Source: Siphonodentalium dalli (lineage: Eukaryota; Mollusca; Scaphopoda; Gadilida; Siphonodentaliidae). Taken from it: a DNA stretch of 64,000 bases. The position numbers and the translations under genes were made by a program. The notes beneath the pieces were generated by a model. The model was not told the DNA's origin. It made no database searches and worked only from the letters and a program-made list of their open reading frames with translations. Location of the stretch: positions 193,280,052 through 193,344,051 of the forward strand of contig CP136067.1 of NCBI GenBank assembly GCA_032622095.1, read 5' to 3'. Position 1 is the stretch's first letter. Every line of letters begins with the position of its first letter. This document shows positions 12,534-23,702 of the stretch, in pieces.

Positions 12534-14424
12534 TAGTGTTCAAACGACTCTGGGAATCTGGAGTCGACTAATCGAAGACCAAAAGTCGAGTCGACGTCGA
12601 CTAGTCGGCCAAATACATCACCAACCTTATACTAAAACACATGTGAAAGAAAATTACAAATTCCGTGCCATCATCACAATATTTACACTCTACTGTGATC
12701 GGAGAATTGAATCACGTGACCCGTCATGTGGTTTTGTTGCAAATGAACCGGTGCTCTAGAAACCCACCGATCGCAAATAAGTTCCCTACGAATCTACGAT
12801 GATAATTAGATCTGAAACGGTTAGACGGTTAACCGGTTAGCATCCGGTTAGCGACGTAACCGGTTAGAAAAAAATGAACCGGACGAAACCGCATCCCGTT
12901 ATCAGTTGAATGTGAACGTGAATAATCCTCAAAATATTAGGTTAAATGATGCAAAACTAATACTAAATCCTGTGTCACCGATAGTAGAGTGCAACGCAAG
13001 CATTAATTGGTACACGCGATAGTATCAGATACTTAGTAGCAATTCTCGAACTGCCTGCAAGTGTCGGCGACCTTCAATCAATTCCGGCCCTTTGAAGTTT
13101 TCTCTGATCTTCCGACAAGAGCACGTGTGCAGTCACTGTGTATCAAGGAGGGATAGTTCAATGCAATGACGTCACTGAATCAGTGAATCTGTCATCTGAT
13201 AGACACCCCTCAGGTATTATTTCGTGTTGAATTTTGAGAAGGAAGACGCTTCAAGACGGCTATTATCTAAATGGAATCGCGTAAATCAGAAGTGTGCGCG
13301 AATTTCCGATTGGTAGAAGACAATGCAAACCAAAAAATGTTTGCGGAACAGTGCGGAATGCAAAATTTGTCGTGATGATAGTGATTCCGACGAATAGTAT
13401 TAGGCCTATTGAATAGGACTGCATTACCTAACTGACCTTCATTTTAGTGCTATAGCTTATTAGCTACATGTATGAGTTATTACGTTTCAGTTTCTATTAA
13501 ATCATTGGAGGATATACCAATGATGGTAATTATATATTACAGATCTTTAATGTATAGTGTTGTTACTCGTTTTACCAATACCCAATTACGCATACTATTG
13601 TTACTCGTTTTACAGATGCCCAAACATGCTGATCACCGGCAAATGGCGGCAATTGCAAATAAGCATCCCCTGCCATTCACAATTTTCACTTGCTCATTCC
13701 CCATCACGAGAGCCAGCAAAAGAACAGTGAATGCGTGTTTTTGAATATCGTTAAATGCCGCGAATAAGGTCTTTAGTTCAGCTGCTATTTCTCACCTAGG
13801 TCTGTCCCTGGAGCATGGCAAATGTCGACATAATTAGTCAGAGAGAATTCCACTATAAATTAGCGGTTAACCGGTTGAAATCCGGTTAACCCCGATGGTT
13901 AACCGGTTATAAGAATGGGTCAACCGTTTCAGCTCTAATGATAATGAGAATAAATAATTGAGGAAATAATTGAGGGATTTTCTGTTTAATCATGAAATCA
14001 AATAAATACTTCCCTGCCAGGGTATAGAAAATAAACGATACTCAGTCTCAAAAGTCAGCTCAAAATCAAAACAAAAACAAAAGAAAACACACACACTGTG
14101 TGACACACATTATAATGATTATATATGATGGATGATGCGTACATAGGCCTACTTTGTAAGTTGCCATAACTTCCGTAAGGCGTACGTAGCAAGCGGAGAG
14201 TTAGACTCAGTTAGTATCGACGAACACTTTGGAAAGCTTCTTGAACATAGACTAGCTATCTTTGCTGCTTTTCTGACTCACATTTAGTGAAACCATGCAT
14301 TGTCAAGGCCAGCTGATGAGATTATATATGAACTGTATTCCGACTAGTCGACTGTGGAAGTTAGAGTTGATTTCCCGACAAACCAACATCGACGATTATT
14401 TGTCGACTAATCGTTTGAACACTA
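12534..14424. mobile_element. hAT-superfamily non-autonomous element A, TSD ggtgtagt
   Basis: Terminal inverted repeat TAGTGTTCAAACGA is perfect at both ends, and the 8-bp duplication GGTGTAGT is perfect at 12526-12533 and 14425-14432. Subterminal 'gtcgactagtcg' palindromes occur on both sides. Without the nested element at 12807-13937 its length is about 750 bp, with no transposase. The hAT element at 60678-61582 has the closely related end TAGTGTTGAAACGATTAG and the same 'tcgactagtcg' motif, so the two are probably sister families. Confidence 0.9.
12807..13937. mobile_element. hAT-superfamily non-autonomous element C, nested in A, TSD atgataat
   Basis: The ends are TAGATCTGAAACGGTTAGAC and (reverse complement) TAGAGCTGAAACGGTTGACC. 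The 8-bp duplication ATGATAAT is at 12799-12806 and 13938-13945. The subterminal regions are rich in 'ggttaaccggtt', repeated on both sides, which probably bind transposase. Interior ORFs are under 95 residues and unrecognisable. It lies wholly inside hAT element A and is therefore the younger of the two. Confidence 0.9.
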
Positions 14425-14697
14425 GGTGTAGTAGCCTTGATTTGGCTGTAGGTGCACCGTTGGATGACGTTGTCCGAAGCGTATTCGTTTTGAATCTGAT
14501 GAGATTTCGAGTGTTACAGGGGAGGTGGTGGGTTTAAAAAAAAAAAAATTAACATGTTGTTTCCCAACTTTCCTATTATTCTTACTCTAGGGCTACTACT
14601 TATATATAATGGCCAACAAATGTGGCCCGACCTGACAAAGTTCTGTGTCGAAAATTGGTGACTAGAGCATTTGAATTTTGAAATATAACAATATTAT

Positions 14698-15712
14698 CCG
14701 GGTGCAGGTCAAGTGATACTCAAACCAACTGATACTCTCGGAAAAAAGTCAAGTGATACCTAATCTCGAGTCAACTGGTACCTTCTTTTCGAGTCAACTA
14801 ATACTTTTCTGAGACAAATGATACCTTTTATTATTTTAGTGCAATTATAATTTCTCTTGTCAAATTTTTATAGAACTGGACTCGGAATTAGGTATCACTT
14901 GTCTCGGGTGTCATTTTCATAGAACTGGACTCGGAATTAGGTATCACTTGTCTCGGTGTCACTATCTCTTGTCTCGGGTATCACTGAACTCGCGGAATTA
15001 GGTATCACTTGTCTCAGGTATCACTGAACTCGGAATTGGGTATCACTTGTCTCGGGTATAACTGAACTCTCGGAATTAGGTATCACTTGTCTCGGGTATA
15101 ACTGAACTCGGAATTGGGTATCACTTGTCTCAGGTATCACTGAACTCGGAATTGGGTATCACTTGTCTCGGGTATAACTGAACTCGGAATTAGGTATCAC
15201 TTGTCTCAGGTATCACTGAACTCGGAATTGGGTATCACTTGTTCCGGTATATAGCATTTAACTCGGAATTAAGTATCACTTGTCTCGGGTATCACTGAAC
15301 TCTCGGAATTAGGTATCACTTGTCTCGGGTATAACTGAACTCGGAATTGGGTATCACTTGTTCCGGTATATAGCATTTAACTCGGAATTAAGTATCACTT
15401 GTCTCAGGTATCACTGAACTCGGAATTAGGTATCACTTGTCTCGGGTATCACTGAACTCGGAATTTGGTATCACTTGTCCCGGGTAGCATTTAACTCGGA
15501 ATTAAGTATCACTTGTCTCAGGTATCACTGAACTCGGAATTAGGTATCACTTGTCTCGGGTATCACTGAACTCGGAATTAGGTATCACTTGTCTCAGGTA
15601 TCACTGAACTCGGAACTGGGTATCACTTGTCTCAGGTATCACTGAACTCGGAATTGGGTATCACTTGTTCCGGTATATAACATTTAACTCGGAATTAAGT
15701 ATCACTTGTTTT
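14698..15712. repeat. 38-bp minisatellite (~22 units) with transposon-like left edge
   Basis: From about 14870 a unit of the form ggtatcacttgtctcgggta + tcactgaactcggaatta repeats about 22 times. Variants include 'caggtatcac', 'gaattggg' and a recurrent longer form with 'ccggtatatagcatttaa' that marks higher-order repeats. The left 170 bp ('gggtgcaggtcaagtgatac' and following) is shared almost base for base with 18715-18810. The array therefore seems to have grown from a short internal motif of a dispersed element. Confidence 0.92.
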
Positions 15713-16250
15713 ATGACACCAACGCGTCTTTCTGGAACATATAATGTTCGTACTAGTAGAAAGTATCGTTTAAGTATTTATCATCTATATATAAATTTCG
15801 ATGCCGGGAAAACTTCAAAGGCGAATACATTATTACAAGTGTATTTTGGAGCGCAAACCGCCAAGTGCATGGCTTTAGTACAAGGGATGGTCGATGACAA
15901 CATGCAGGTCGACAGATATACGAACTAGACCAGGATGGGCTCCCAGGGTGATCGTAAAGATCGACAGACCTTCTCATTCACCCTATATGCATGCATGTAG
16001 TATGCATCCCGGTTCAATAAGTCAAGAGATGTGGAAAACATGGATCCAGTAGAACACTTACACACAAGAAAACCATAGTCAGAAATGGTAACGCCACCAA
16101 TATCATATTATTAGCCATAAATATAAATTATAATGCAATTATTCTATAAAATAGCTTTCAAATTTTATGTGGGAAATTTGCATACTTCCATATTTCAAGT
16201 TTTCCCGTTTCTCGTGTCATACATTACTTTCTTCAAACTGTCTTCTTTAT
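15713..16250. other. intergenic; fragment shared with 27280-27430
   Basis: The first 150 bp ('gcgtctttctgg', 'aatgttcgta', 'gtatttatc', 'gagcgcaaaccg') aligns with 27290-27425 in the same orientation at moderate divergence. This indicates an old dispersed repeat. The remainder to 16250 shows nothing I can name. Confidence 0.45.
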
Positions 16251-16254
16251 TACA

Positions 16255-16825
16255 CAAGCTGATGGGCCCGACTTCGCCCGGCCTGTTTCCCATCTGATTT
16301 CTGGTGAAAGACGCGATTTGACCTTCAATTGACTATTTCGAAAGTCAAGGTCAGGTCAGGGGCATGATTTGACCCGTCCAAAACACCCCCATCCGGAGAA
16401 ACGTACCCCTAGGTATCAAATTTCGTCGAAATCCGTCCGTTTTACACCACTTGACCTTTAATGAACAATTTTGAAGGTCAAGGTAAGGTCGGAGTCATGA
16501 TTTGACCCGTCCAAAACACTCCCCCGACAAAAGTACCCATAGGTATCAAATTTCGTCGAAATCCATCCGTTTTATCCGATTTGACCTTTGATTGACCACA
16601 GTGAAGGTCAAGGTCACGCCGAGTTCACGATTTGACCTGTTCAAACTCTCCCCGGACAAAAGTATCCCTAGGTATCAAATTTCGTCGAAATTTGTCCGTT
16701 TTACCCAAATTTACCTTGCGTTGACAGTTTTAAAGGTCAAGGTCAGGTCGGGGTCACACCCAAAACACTTCCCGGACACAAATACCCATAAGTATCAAAT
16801 TACGTTGAAATCTATGGAAAGCCGA
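16255..16825. repeat. ~128-bp tandem array, about 4.5 units
   Basis: A unit containing 'gaaggtcaaggtcaggtc', 'catgatttgacccgtccaaa', 'acaaaagtacccataggta', 'tcaaatttcgtcgaaatcc' and 'gtccgttttacc' repeats. The last motif starts at about 16434, 16563 and 16691, giving a period of 121-130 bp. The stretch 'cccgacttcgcccggcc' at 16265 marks the left edge. Both DNA strands are heavily biased for ggtca/tgacc half-sites, which resemble nuclear-receptor response elements, though I infer no function. Confidence 0.85.
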
Positions 16826-16839
16826 AGAGGACATGTTGG

Positions 16840-18700
16840 TTGCTAATTGCTAGATATACGACGCGGTATTTTAAAGGTGTTTCAAACTAGGAGATAGAAG
16901 TATTCTGCGTTTGAAATGGTGATGAATTATAGTATTTTATTCAAATTTTATGGCATAAATTGTTATTAAAACCGTATATACTATACAAAAATGAATGACT
17001 CGAAAATTAAGTGGGCCTTTAAACAAAGTCACAATTGCAGTTAGGCTCATCTCATACTCGTCCATTCAGCGATATTCTGCTGCGCAGTTTGTTATAGCCT
17101 CCAGTATTCATTGAGCGTTATAGCCCCAACTGTTATAATTCGCCTTTAGCAGGCGTACTTTTGCCTCAGATTATTGAGATATTAGGTCACACGTAATAAT
17201 ACAAACGCCCAGTGGATTATCGATCGACCACACAATATGAAAAAATCTACACCAGTGTACACCCACTGTGTGGCGGTAATAAAGAGCGTTTCTCATTAGC
17301 CGTAATATTTTGGTAAAACGCTAACCATTTTGTATCACTTGTGTGCTGATTACTATATATATGGCCAATACCAGCTCGTTGGTATTGGGTTTATTTTGAG
17401 GTTACAAGATCGGTTTACACAATGCTTCATTTCTTCCCAAATATATATAACACATCCTTAGAATAGTGTACATATACAAAATGGGTGATCAAGATCGAGA
17501 AATGAAAGTCTTTCCGTTTATAATGTTATTATATGCGTTTTATTTCTTAAAATCGTTGACTAGTTATATTTGAACTACAAGATTTCCTTCTATGATAATA
17601 TTTACTACCCCCCCCCCCCCCCCCCCCGGCGAGAGGACAAAAAAAATGGAACATGAGATGACAAAATAAATATTTTTAAGCCACGTGGCTGTTTTCGCAC
17701 CAAAATACACTTAATATATAGACCGGTGTATGCGTTTTATTTTCGGGTGCATAATTCTAAAAATCGTTGACTACAGTTATATTTGAACTATAATATTTCC
17801 TTCTATAATCATCTGAGCATATACCAAAACACATTTGGACAATTCTCTAAATGAATAAATATATAACGGTACAAAGTGATAACCATGAATATTTGTACGC
17901 ATTAAAATTACATATGAAGGATCTTGATAATTTTTATGTGCATGATCGATAGAGGATGTTTCTTCATTAAGTTATATAAAGGATTCCAATAATTTAAGTT
18001 CCCAATCCAAAAATTAAAAAAAATAGATCGATGGATTTCAATTTTAAATTGTCCTCAAACTATAAGAATAATTTTAATATTAATCGACGTTGTATGCATG
18101 TAACAATCATTCGAAAAATTAACTGACGCAAGTGTAGATCATTCCCGGACATTTTCATGATGGGCGGCGTTAACACATTTGGGCGTGGTTTGTAGCTGTC
18201 ACATTCTGCGCATATCCAAAAGCATCCAATCGCTGACGCGGAGTCGCATCGATTTTTCGCGCTGGAAATATTATCTGATAACAAGCGTTTAGTTCTTGTT
18301 CGACTTTCATAGGGTACATATCGTAAAAAATATATCATAATTTAATTATAAAAATTAACGCATTACTTCAAAATTCCTGTAAATATGACAATTAGATGTT
18401 GAAGCAAACACACGAAGTGATACTCTAATTTAGTAATTGATGCCTGGCATAAAAGTTAGAATTCTAAAAGCCACTTGAACTATTTATAACTAAATATAAC
18501 TATAAGAAAGCAGTGTTCGAGATTCTAATCGGTGATACTTTATAGTTAGTAATTGATGACGGGCGTCAAAGTTGTATAATAAATAAAAGTGTAAAACCGT
18601 TTGCTGCTTTTTGCTTAATAAATAGTTTTGGTAATTTGGTCGACGTTTCGAGAAACTGGTAAAATACCAACTGAACTAATTAACGAATTGTCAGTGTTAT
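16840..18700. other. intergenic with a ~200-bp direct duplication and poly-C tract
   Basis: AT-rich. 'atgcgttttattt' followed by 'aaaatcgttgacta' and 'gttatatttgaacta' occurs at 17530-17605 and again at 17730-17805, so about 200 bp was duplicated locally. A C-run of about 20 lies at 17608-17627. No credible gene; the minus-strand ORF at 18060-18338 has no recognisable feature. Confidence 0.5.
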
Positions 18701-18714
18701 TTGGTTCACCATAT

Positions 18715-19035
18715 TGGGTGCAGGACAAGTGATACCCAAACCAACTGATACTCTCGGAAAAAAAAGGTCAAGTGATACCTAATCTCGAGTAAACTGATAC
18801 CTTCTTTTCACCTGAACTGCAGATCGCGTGTTCTGCGACAGCCGGGAAAACTGTGAGTAACATGTTTTTGTTTGCAAAGTGATACTCTAATTGGTCAAGT
18901 GATACCCAAAATTGCTGTGTCATTGGTTCAGGTCTTTTTTTGCGTCAAATGTATCTAAATCAAAATTTTTGATAAAAGGTACCATTTGACTCAAAAAGGT
19001 ATCAGATGACTTGGCCATCTTGGGTATAAGACAAG
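18715..19035. repeat. second copy of the 'gtgatac' element without array expansion
   Basis: Starts 'gggtgcaggacaagtgatac' and carries 'ccaactgatactctcgg' and 'tcaagtgatacctaatctcg', matching 14698-14800. The 38-bp unit is not amplified here. The right end is rich in 'aaggtatcagatgac' and 'gataaaaggtaccat' motifs. It serves as an unexpanded relative of the minisatellite-bearing copy. Confidence 0.65.
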
Positions 19036-19268
19036 AGTCATTTCATATTATAACATCATGAAAAGAGGGCACTACCTATGTTAACTGTAATATCCTTCCA
19101 TTTTTGTGGAAATGATATATTTGCTTTGATTTCTCGATATAAACCCATCTTCACGTTTTCATTTTCCGAATTGGCGCCGCCGGAAATGCAAGGTCAAATT
19201 CCATTAATTACGCTGCGCAAGAGCGGACAAAATTATTACTCGGAGTAGGACACAAGCATACTCTCGGT

Positions 19269-20038
19269 CAGGGGTGGCGCCAAGGGGGGGGGGGGGGGGC
19301 TACAGCCCCCCCCCCCCCCGTCGGGGATGGTCAGCCCCCCCGTCGGGGATATCTGCCAAAATTCGTCGGGGAGATAAAATTATGCAAAGACGATAAACAT
19401 TGGAAAATCCGCGACTCGAAACACGTGCACTGGTGATTAACAAATCGACGTGGGCGTGCAGAGTTAATGAATCACATTACCAGAGTTCTATTTTTAGTCC
19501 GACAGACTCGACACGAGTCACTCGTGAGACTACCGTGAGTCATATCGTATACTTATTAAATTCGTGCATGGAACTATAGGGTTAGGGTGTCATAGATGCC
19601 GTCACCATCCTCGTGTGTGTCGTGTTACATGTATTACAAATTCCACACAGACTCACACTGCCGAATCTTCCCTTTCCCGTTCCCTATGCGTCGCCGAAAA
19701 AACAGCCCTGTAATGGGTGTCAAACAAGAAGACCAAATATTATTTGACAATTGTATATGCTGATTTTGTTTCCAAATACTCAAGTAAAAGTGACAATTAT
19801 GATCCCCTAGAACAGTGTGTATGTTGACACCAGAACACTCCAGAATCGATCTCAGGCTATGTATTTTCAAAATTTTCGTGGGGGAGGTCCCCCAAAACCC
19901 CCGTGAGAGAGGGGACACCACCTCTCGCGCTCTCCCCGGGGCTGCCTTCGGCAGCCGCCGATGACCTTCGGTCACCGGTCTAGCCCCCCTGTCGGGGACC
20001 ATAGCCCCTCCGTCGGGGAAATCCTGGCGCCACCCCTG
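19269..20038. mobile_element. hAT-superfamily MITE, TSD ctctcggt
   Basis: Ends CAGGGGTGGCGCCA and (reverse complement) CAGGGGTGGCGCCAGGATTT are flanked by a perfect 8-bp duplication, CTCTCGGT, at 19261-19268 and 20039-20046. Subterminal 'ccgtcggggat' repeats occur on both sides, two near each end. The left end includes a G16 run and a C14 run that could form a stem. Length is 770 bp with no transposase. The minus-strand ORF at 19634-20104 crosses the right boundary and is not a real gene. Confidence 0.88.
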
Positions 20039-20339
20039 CTCTCGGTTGGCGTAGTTTGGTATTTTCATACCCGGGTACGAAAAGTAAACTGAAGTAATCT
20101 TCATAAATATCTAGTATTTTGCTATTTACACGGGCTTACAGGGAGAAGACTGACGGACACACCTTATACGACGGAAGTAGATTTTGAGAACAGCGCATGC
20201 GCACTTCATAACTATAGTCTAGTGGATCTGGTGTTGGACCGTAAACAAATTGCAATACAAATGATTTTTACTGGAATACATAGCAATAGGTCATACATAT
20301 GACATCTGAAAATGACCCATCTCTATGTTGAGCGGAAAT

Positions 20340-20710
20340 TGTCTTTTTTAGGGTTTTAATGATTTAGAGAGCGTTTGATGATAACGATTTTGAGTATCGT
20401 GTCTAGTTTCAATACTAATCGCAAATTTGGTGCTGTAATCGGTTAATACCCAGCTGAGACACTGTGTGAATGTTAAATCATTGTTATCATGCCCATTTTT
20501 GCGACGATTCAGCGATATTGTGTAATTTAGAGAGCGTTTAGTGATAATGATATTGAGTATCATGTCTAATTCCATTACTATTGCAAAATTAGTGTTGTAA
20601 AGTTGTAAATGATTAAAACCCAACTGACATACTATGTCAATGTTAAATCATCATTAGCATGCACATTTTTGCGATACTATATGTGATATAAAGAGCGTTT
20701 CATGATCACA
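20340..20710. repeat. ~163-bp tandem repeat, 2+ units
   Basis: 'gagagcgttt(g/a)(a/g)tgataa' recurs at 20367 and 20530, and a diverged form recurs at about 20691. Shared downstream motifs are 'ttgagtatc', 'gtctaattcc' and 'aatgttaaatcat'. The same motif in inverted orientation ('acgctctctaaa') occurs twice at 32390-32575, about 160 bp apart, so the family is dispersed. Confidence 0.7.
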
Positions 20711-21012
20711 ATACATCACTAAATGTACTCATTCGTCCAGGTAACTGTTTAGGGTGCGCTGTCTCCACTGATAAATAGGGACACTATAGTCTATATGGAA
20801 CCGACTTATAGCATGTCTACAATATAAAACTCCCATGTAAGCCCTACTCAGTCAATTAGTGAGTGTCTGAGTGATCAATGCATAATTATGGGTGTTTTAT
20901 TTATTTTTTTCAAATTTCGCGGCATGGTAAGAGGCTTATGGGTTTCCGTAGAACAAACAAACTATTGCTATTTTTGACAACATGAGTGTGCTTAGTCAGC
21001 CTATTGGAATAA

Positions 21013-22903
21013 ATGGACAAAAAAAGCGGACCGCCAGATGGTAAGTTATTAACAAGATATTATAATAGCCCACCTAATGGTCATAGTCTCATACTATATG
21101 CACCAATATATAAAGGGTGCTTATTTATACATTATAAAGCCAAATTTAAAACGACGCGCGAATGTAAGAAATAAGAATGGGGTCATCAGCTGTAAACCAC
21201 TCCTCTTCGCCGGCGGCACACATTTCTACGGAAAGCCGATTCGTTAATAAATATATTTCAACTGTAACTGTATTAGTAATTACGAGTGATTTGCGATATT
21301 ATGTGTATGCAAAAATAACGATATTTAAAGTTATTTCATCAACGAAATATTACAGTTTCTTGATATGCATAAGTCAAACATTAAATCCATTCTTTTTATT
21401 TTCAGGCGAAGGCGATGACCTCGAATCTCTGGTAGAATGTGTAATCTGTAAAGGGACGATCGAAACAGGTGATGATGCCTCCACCCTCACGCCGAGGGGT
21501 ATTCCCAATCTCACGCACAGATGCCAGGAATTGTCCTTGGATATAACTGCTGAAGCCGAGAAGAACGTGCACAACAAATGTAGGAGACGTTTAACGGACA
21601 ATCGAATAACACCAGAGTGCGATGTTCCTTCGTCTTCGACTTCAACAAAGAGGAGCCGCGCGAGTTGTGACTCGGCCACAGACTTTTTTTTTTTGTGAAA
21701 CCCCCGTGGACTTCTCTTGTAAAAAGGGGAAGAGTTCCAAGAATGAAGCCCAGCGTGTTCGAACCTCAGACTTCCCAATTTCGGTAAAAGCTGACTGCGA
21801 TAAAAGAAATGACGAATGGGCCCATGTTGTTCGCGGGAGAATAGAATACTATTCTGGGGATCTCCATGCCTACGATTGCGTTTATCACAAAACGTGCAGA
21901 GGAAATTTCAGCACGGGTAAACAGATTCCGAAGAAGTACAACAAACCAACGCCCAGCGAAGAACCAACTGCCAAGAGACAAAAACAGGGTCGATCAGAGA
22001 ATCAAAGTCGCGCGGAGGCGTTTGAAAGTGTCTGCGAACTCCTGATCAATGATTCGACAAATGATCAATTTACTGTCCTCGGGTTAGTCTCAGAAATGCA
22101 AGCTATCCTGGTTGATACTGGCGTGGATGCATATAATAAAATGTATTTGAAAAAGAAACTGATTGAACATTTCGGAGATCAAATACTGTTCTCGGGCTCT
22201 GGCGGGGAGTCTGATGTTGTTACTGTTCGAGAATCAGCAGATCTTATTCTCAGAAAGTTTCACAGAATGACACAGACGTTGAAGTTGAGAAAAGACGCCT
22301 TGTCAAAGCAGCAGCAAAGATCATACATGCTGATATCAAACAACAAACCATTCCGTGTTTGGACTCTTACCCACCCACCGATGATATCAAACTTGATCAA
22401 GCTATCATATATGCCAGATACTCTGAGAATTCTGCTTGATAAACTGGTCTTAGGGCAAGATGTTTCGACAAAAGTGGCATCTATTGGACACAGTATTATG
22501 CAGGCAGCTGTGCCTATGTCTACCATCGTCCCACCGCATCTCGGATTTTCGGTATTGGCAAGCCGAAAGTTTTCAAAAAGATGGTAAATGACAAGTACCT
22601 GCAAGAAATCGGGCACGGATTCACGGAAACGATATCACCAACAGACTTGGAGCAGTTTGGTCGAGCTGCCATGATCGCTATTTTCGGAGGAAAACCTACT
22701 GATACTTTGACATCTTTATTGCATAAAATGCTAATATCCAAAGTGGCATCGTCCAAACTCTTTGTCAAACCCGAAACGCTACCGCCCACGGATTCAGCTA
22801 CAAAGCACCACAGAAAACGAGTATACCATCAGATACAGACTTGGATCGGGAATACTGTCGAAAACGAGATCAACTGGGGTTGGACAATCGATGATGGCAA
22901 GTG
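21013..22903 (+). pseudogene. 5' part of a broken multi-copy invertebrate gene (Cys/His zinc clusters, internally deleted)
   Basis: Exon 1 (21013-21040, MDKKSGPPD plus one base) ends at a consensus donor GTAAGT. Exon 2 starts after 'ttttattttcag' at 21406, and the 365-bp intron joins in phase. The protein carries ECVICKG, NLTHRCQ, VHNKCRRRL and later YDCVYHKTCRGNF, i.e. Cys/His clusters likely to bind zinc, followed by a KR-rich linker and a helical region. A T11 run at 21684-21694 breaks the frame by one base. At about 22530 the frame changes again at a sequence junction: the upstream part fits the family's N-terminal third and the downstream part (SRIFGIGKPK onward, LPPTDSATKHH, INWGW) fits its C-terminal part. 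I therefore infer a large out-of-frame internal deletion. I recall this as a long, unnamed, multi-copy invertebrate family with a PIN-like nuclease-type segment in the missing middle. It is cut at 22903 by the CACT-ended element; the tail resumes at 31928. Confidence 0.7.
21041..21405 (+). other. intron of the broken gene
   Basis: GTAAGTTATT at the 5' end and a pyrimidine-rich TTCTTTTTATTTTCAG at the 3' end. Removing it joins codon G|GC in frame with the zinc-cluster reading frame. A retained intron shows that this copy did not arise from a spliced mRNA. Confidence 0.7.
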
Positions 22904-22919
22904 CACTCTTAGAAAAAAA

Positions 22920-23540
22920 TGGAACCCAATGGTTCTTCATTGGTTCCCCACTTGTCCTCCAGGCGGAACCAAATGAAGAACCAACTGGTTCTTCAGGGGA
23001 CCTAGAACCATTTGGTTCTTCAGATTTGGGTTTATCGGGAACCAAACCAAGAACCATTTGGTTCCTCATTATTGTGACTATTAAGAACCAAATCTAGAAC
23101 CATTTGGTTCTTCATTATTTATACACCGCAGAATCAGTTGGTTCTCCACGACTGAATATTTGGTTCTTCGTTGATATAATTGGTTCTTCATGTGGAACCA
23201 TTTGGTTCTTCGGGAATAATAATTTGGTTCTTCAAGAGTAATAATGGTTCCTCACAGAGAAAATTGAAGAACCAAATTTGGTTCTTCAAGTTTGTCCTCC
23301 AGGCGGAACCAATAGGTTCTTCATGATTAAAATTTGGTTCTTCATCCCAAGAACCAAATGGTTCTTCATTGGTTCTCCCTCAAGAACCAATCCCTGGTTC
23401 TTCATTGGTTCTAGTTTGGTTCTTCCCCAAGAACCAATTTCCCCTCCTCCCTTCCCCGAAGAACCATTGGTTCTTCATTTAGAATAAATTTGGTTCCTTG
23501 GTGGATACATGCCCAAGAACCAGTTGGTTCTAGTAACAGC
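22920..23540. repeat. left subterminal 'ggttcttc' array of the CACT-ended element
   Basis: More than 30 copies of 'ggttctt' or its complement 'aagaacc' in about 600 bp, often as 'aagaaccaaatggttcttc', which is a small palindrome. ORFs here on both strands are translations of the repeat. Such clustered motifs would be expected to bind the transposase. Confidence 0.85.
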
Positions 23541-23702
23541 GATTGCATTATCAGCACTGAAAATGCATTTCATTCTGTGTACAGGTGAATCAGAAGAAAA
23601 ATGTTGCATAAAGATAATCATTTATTCATTAAACTTGAAAAATATTCTACATATAGTCAGGTGGAATTTTGGCACAATATGTTTAAGAATTCAGTATTTT
23701 AA

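Larger units (their letters stand above)
11650..14632. mobile_element. outer inverted-repeat element (~155-bp arms) hosting nested insertions
   Basis: Arms at 11650-11805 and 14472-14632 are near-perfect inverted copies. They run from 'ggccattatatataagtag' through 'gggaaacaacatgtt' to 'gaatacgcttcggac'. Everything between them is accounted for by a foldback (11806-12496) and a hAT element (12534-14424) that itself contains another hAT element. With these removed the original loop is under 100 bp, so the host element was a short, hairpin-like MITE. TSD of the outer element not determined. Confidence 0.75.

Noticed and set aside
19634-20104. 156-aa minus-strand ORF
   Set aside because: It runs across the right end and TSD of the hAT element at 19269-20038, and its residues come from 'ccgtcgggg' repeats.
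22920-23540. 'ggttcttc' block considered as a coding low-complexity domain (frames give repeated FFIGS and EPF-type strings)
   Set aside because: Both strands and several frames are open because the motif is palindromic, and its position next to a CACT terminus explains it as a subterminal array.
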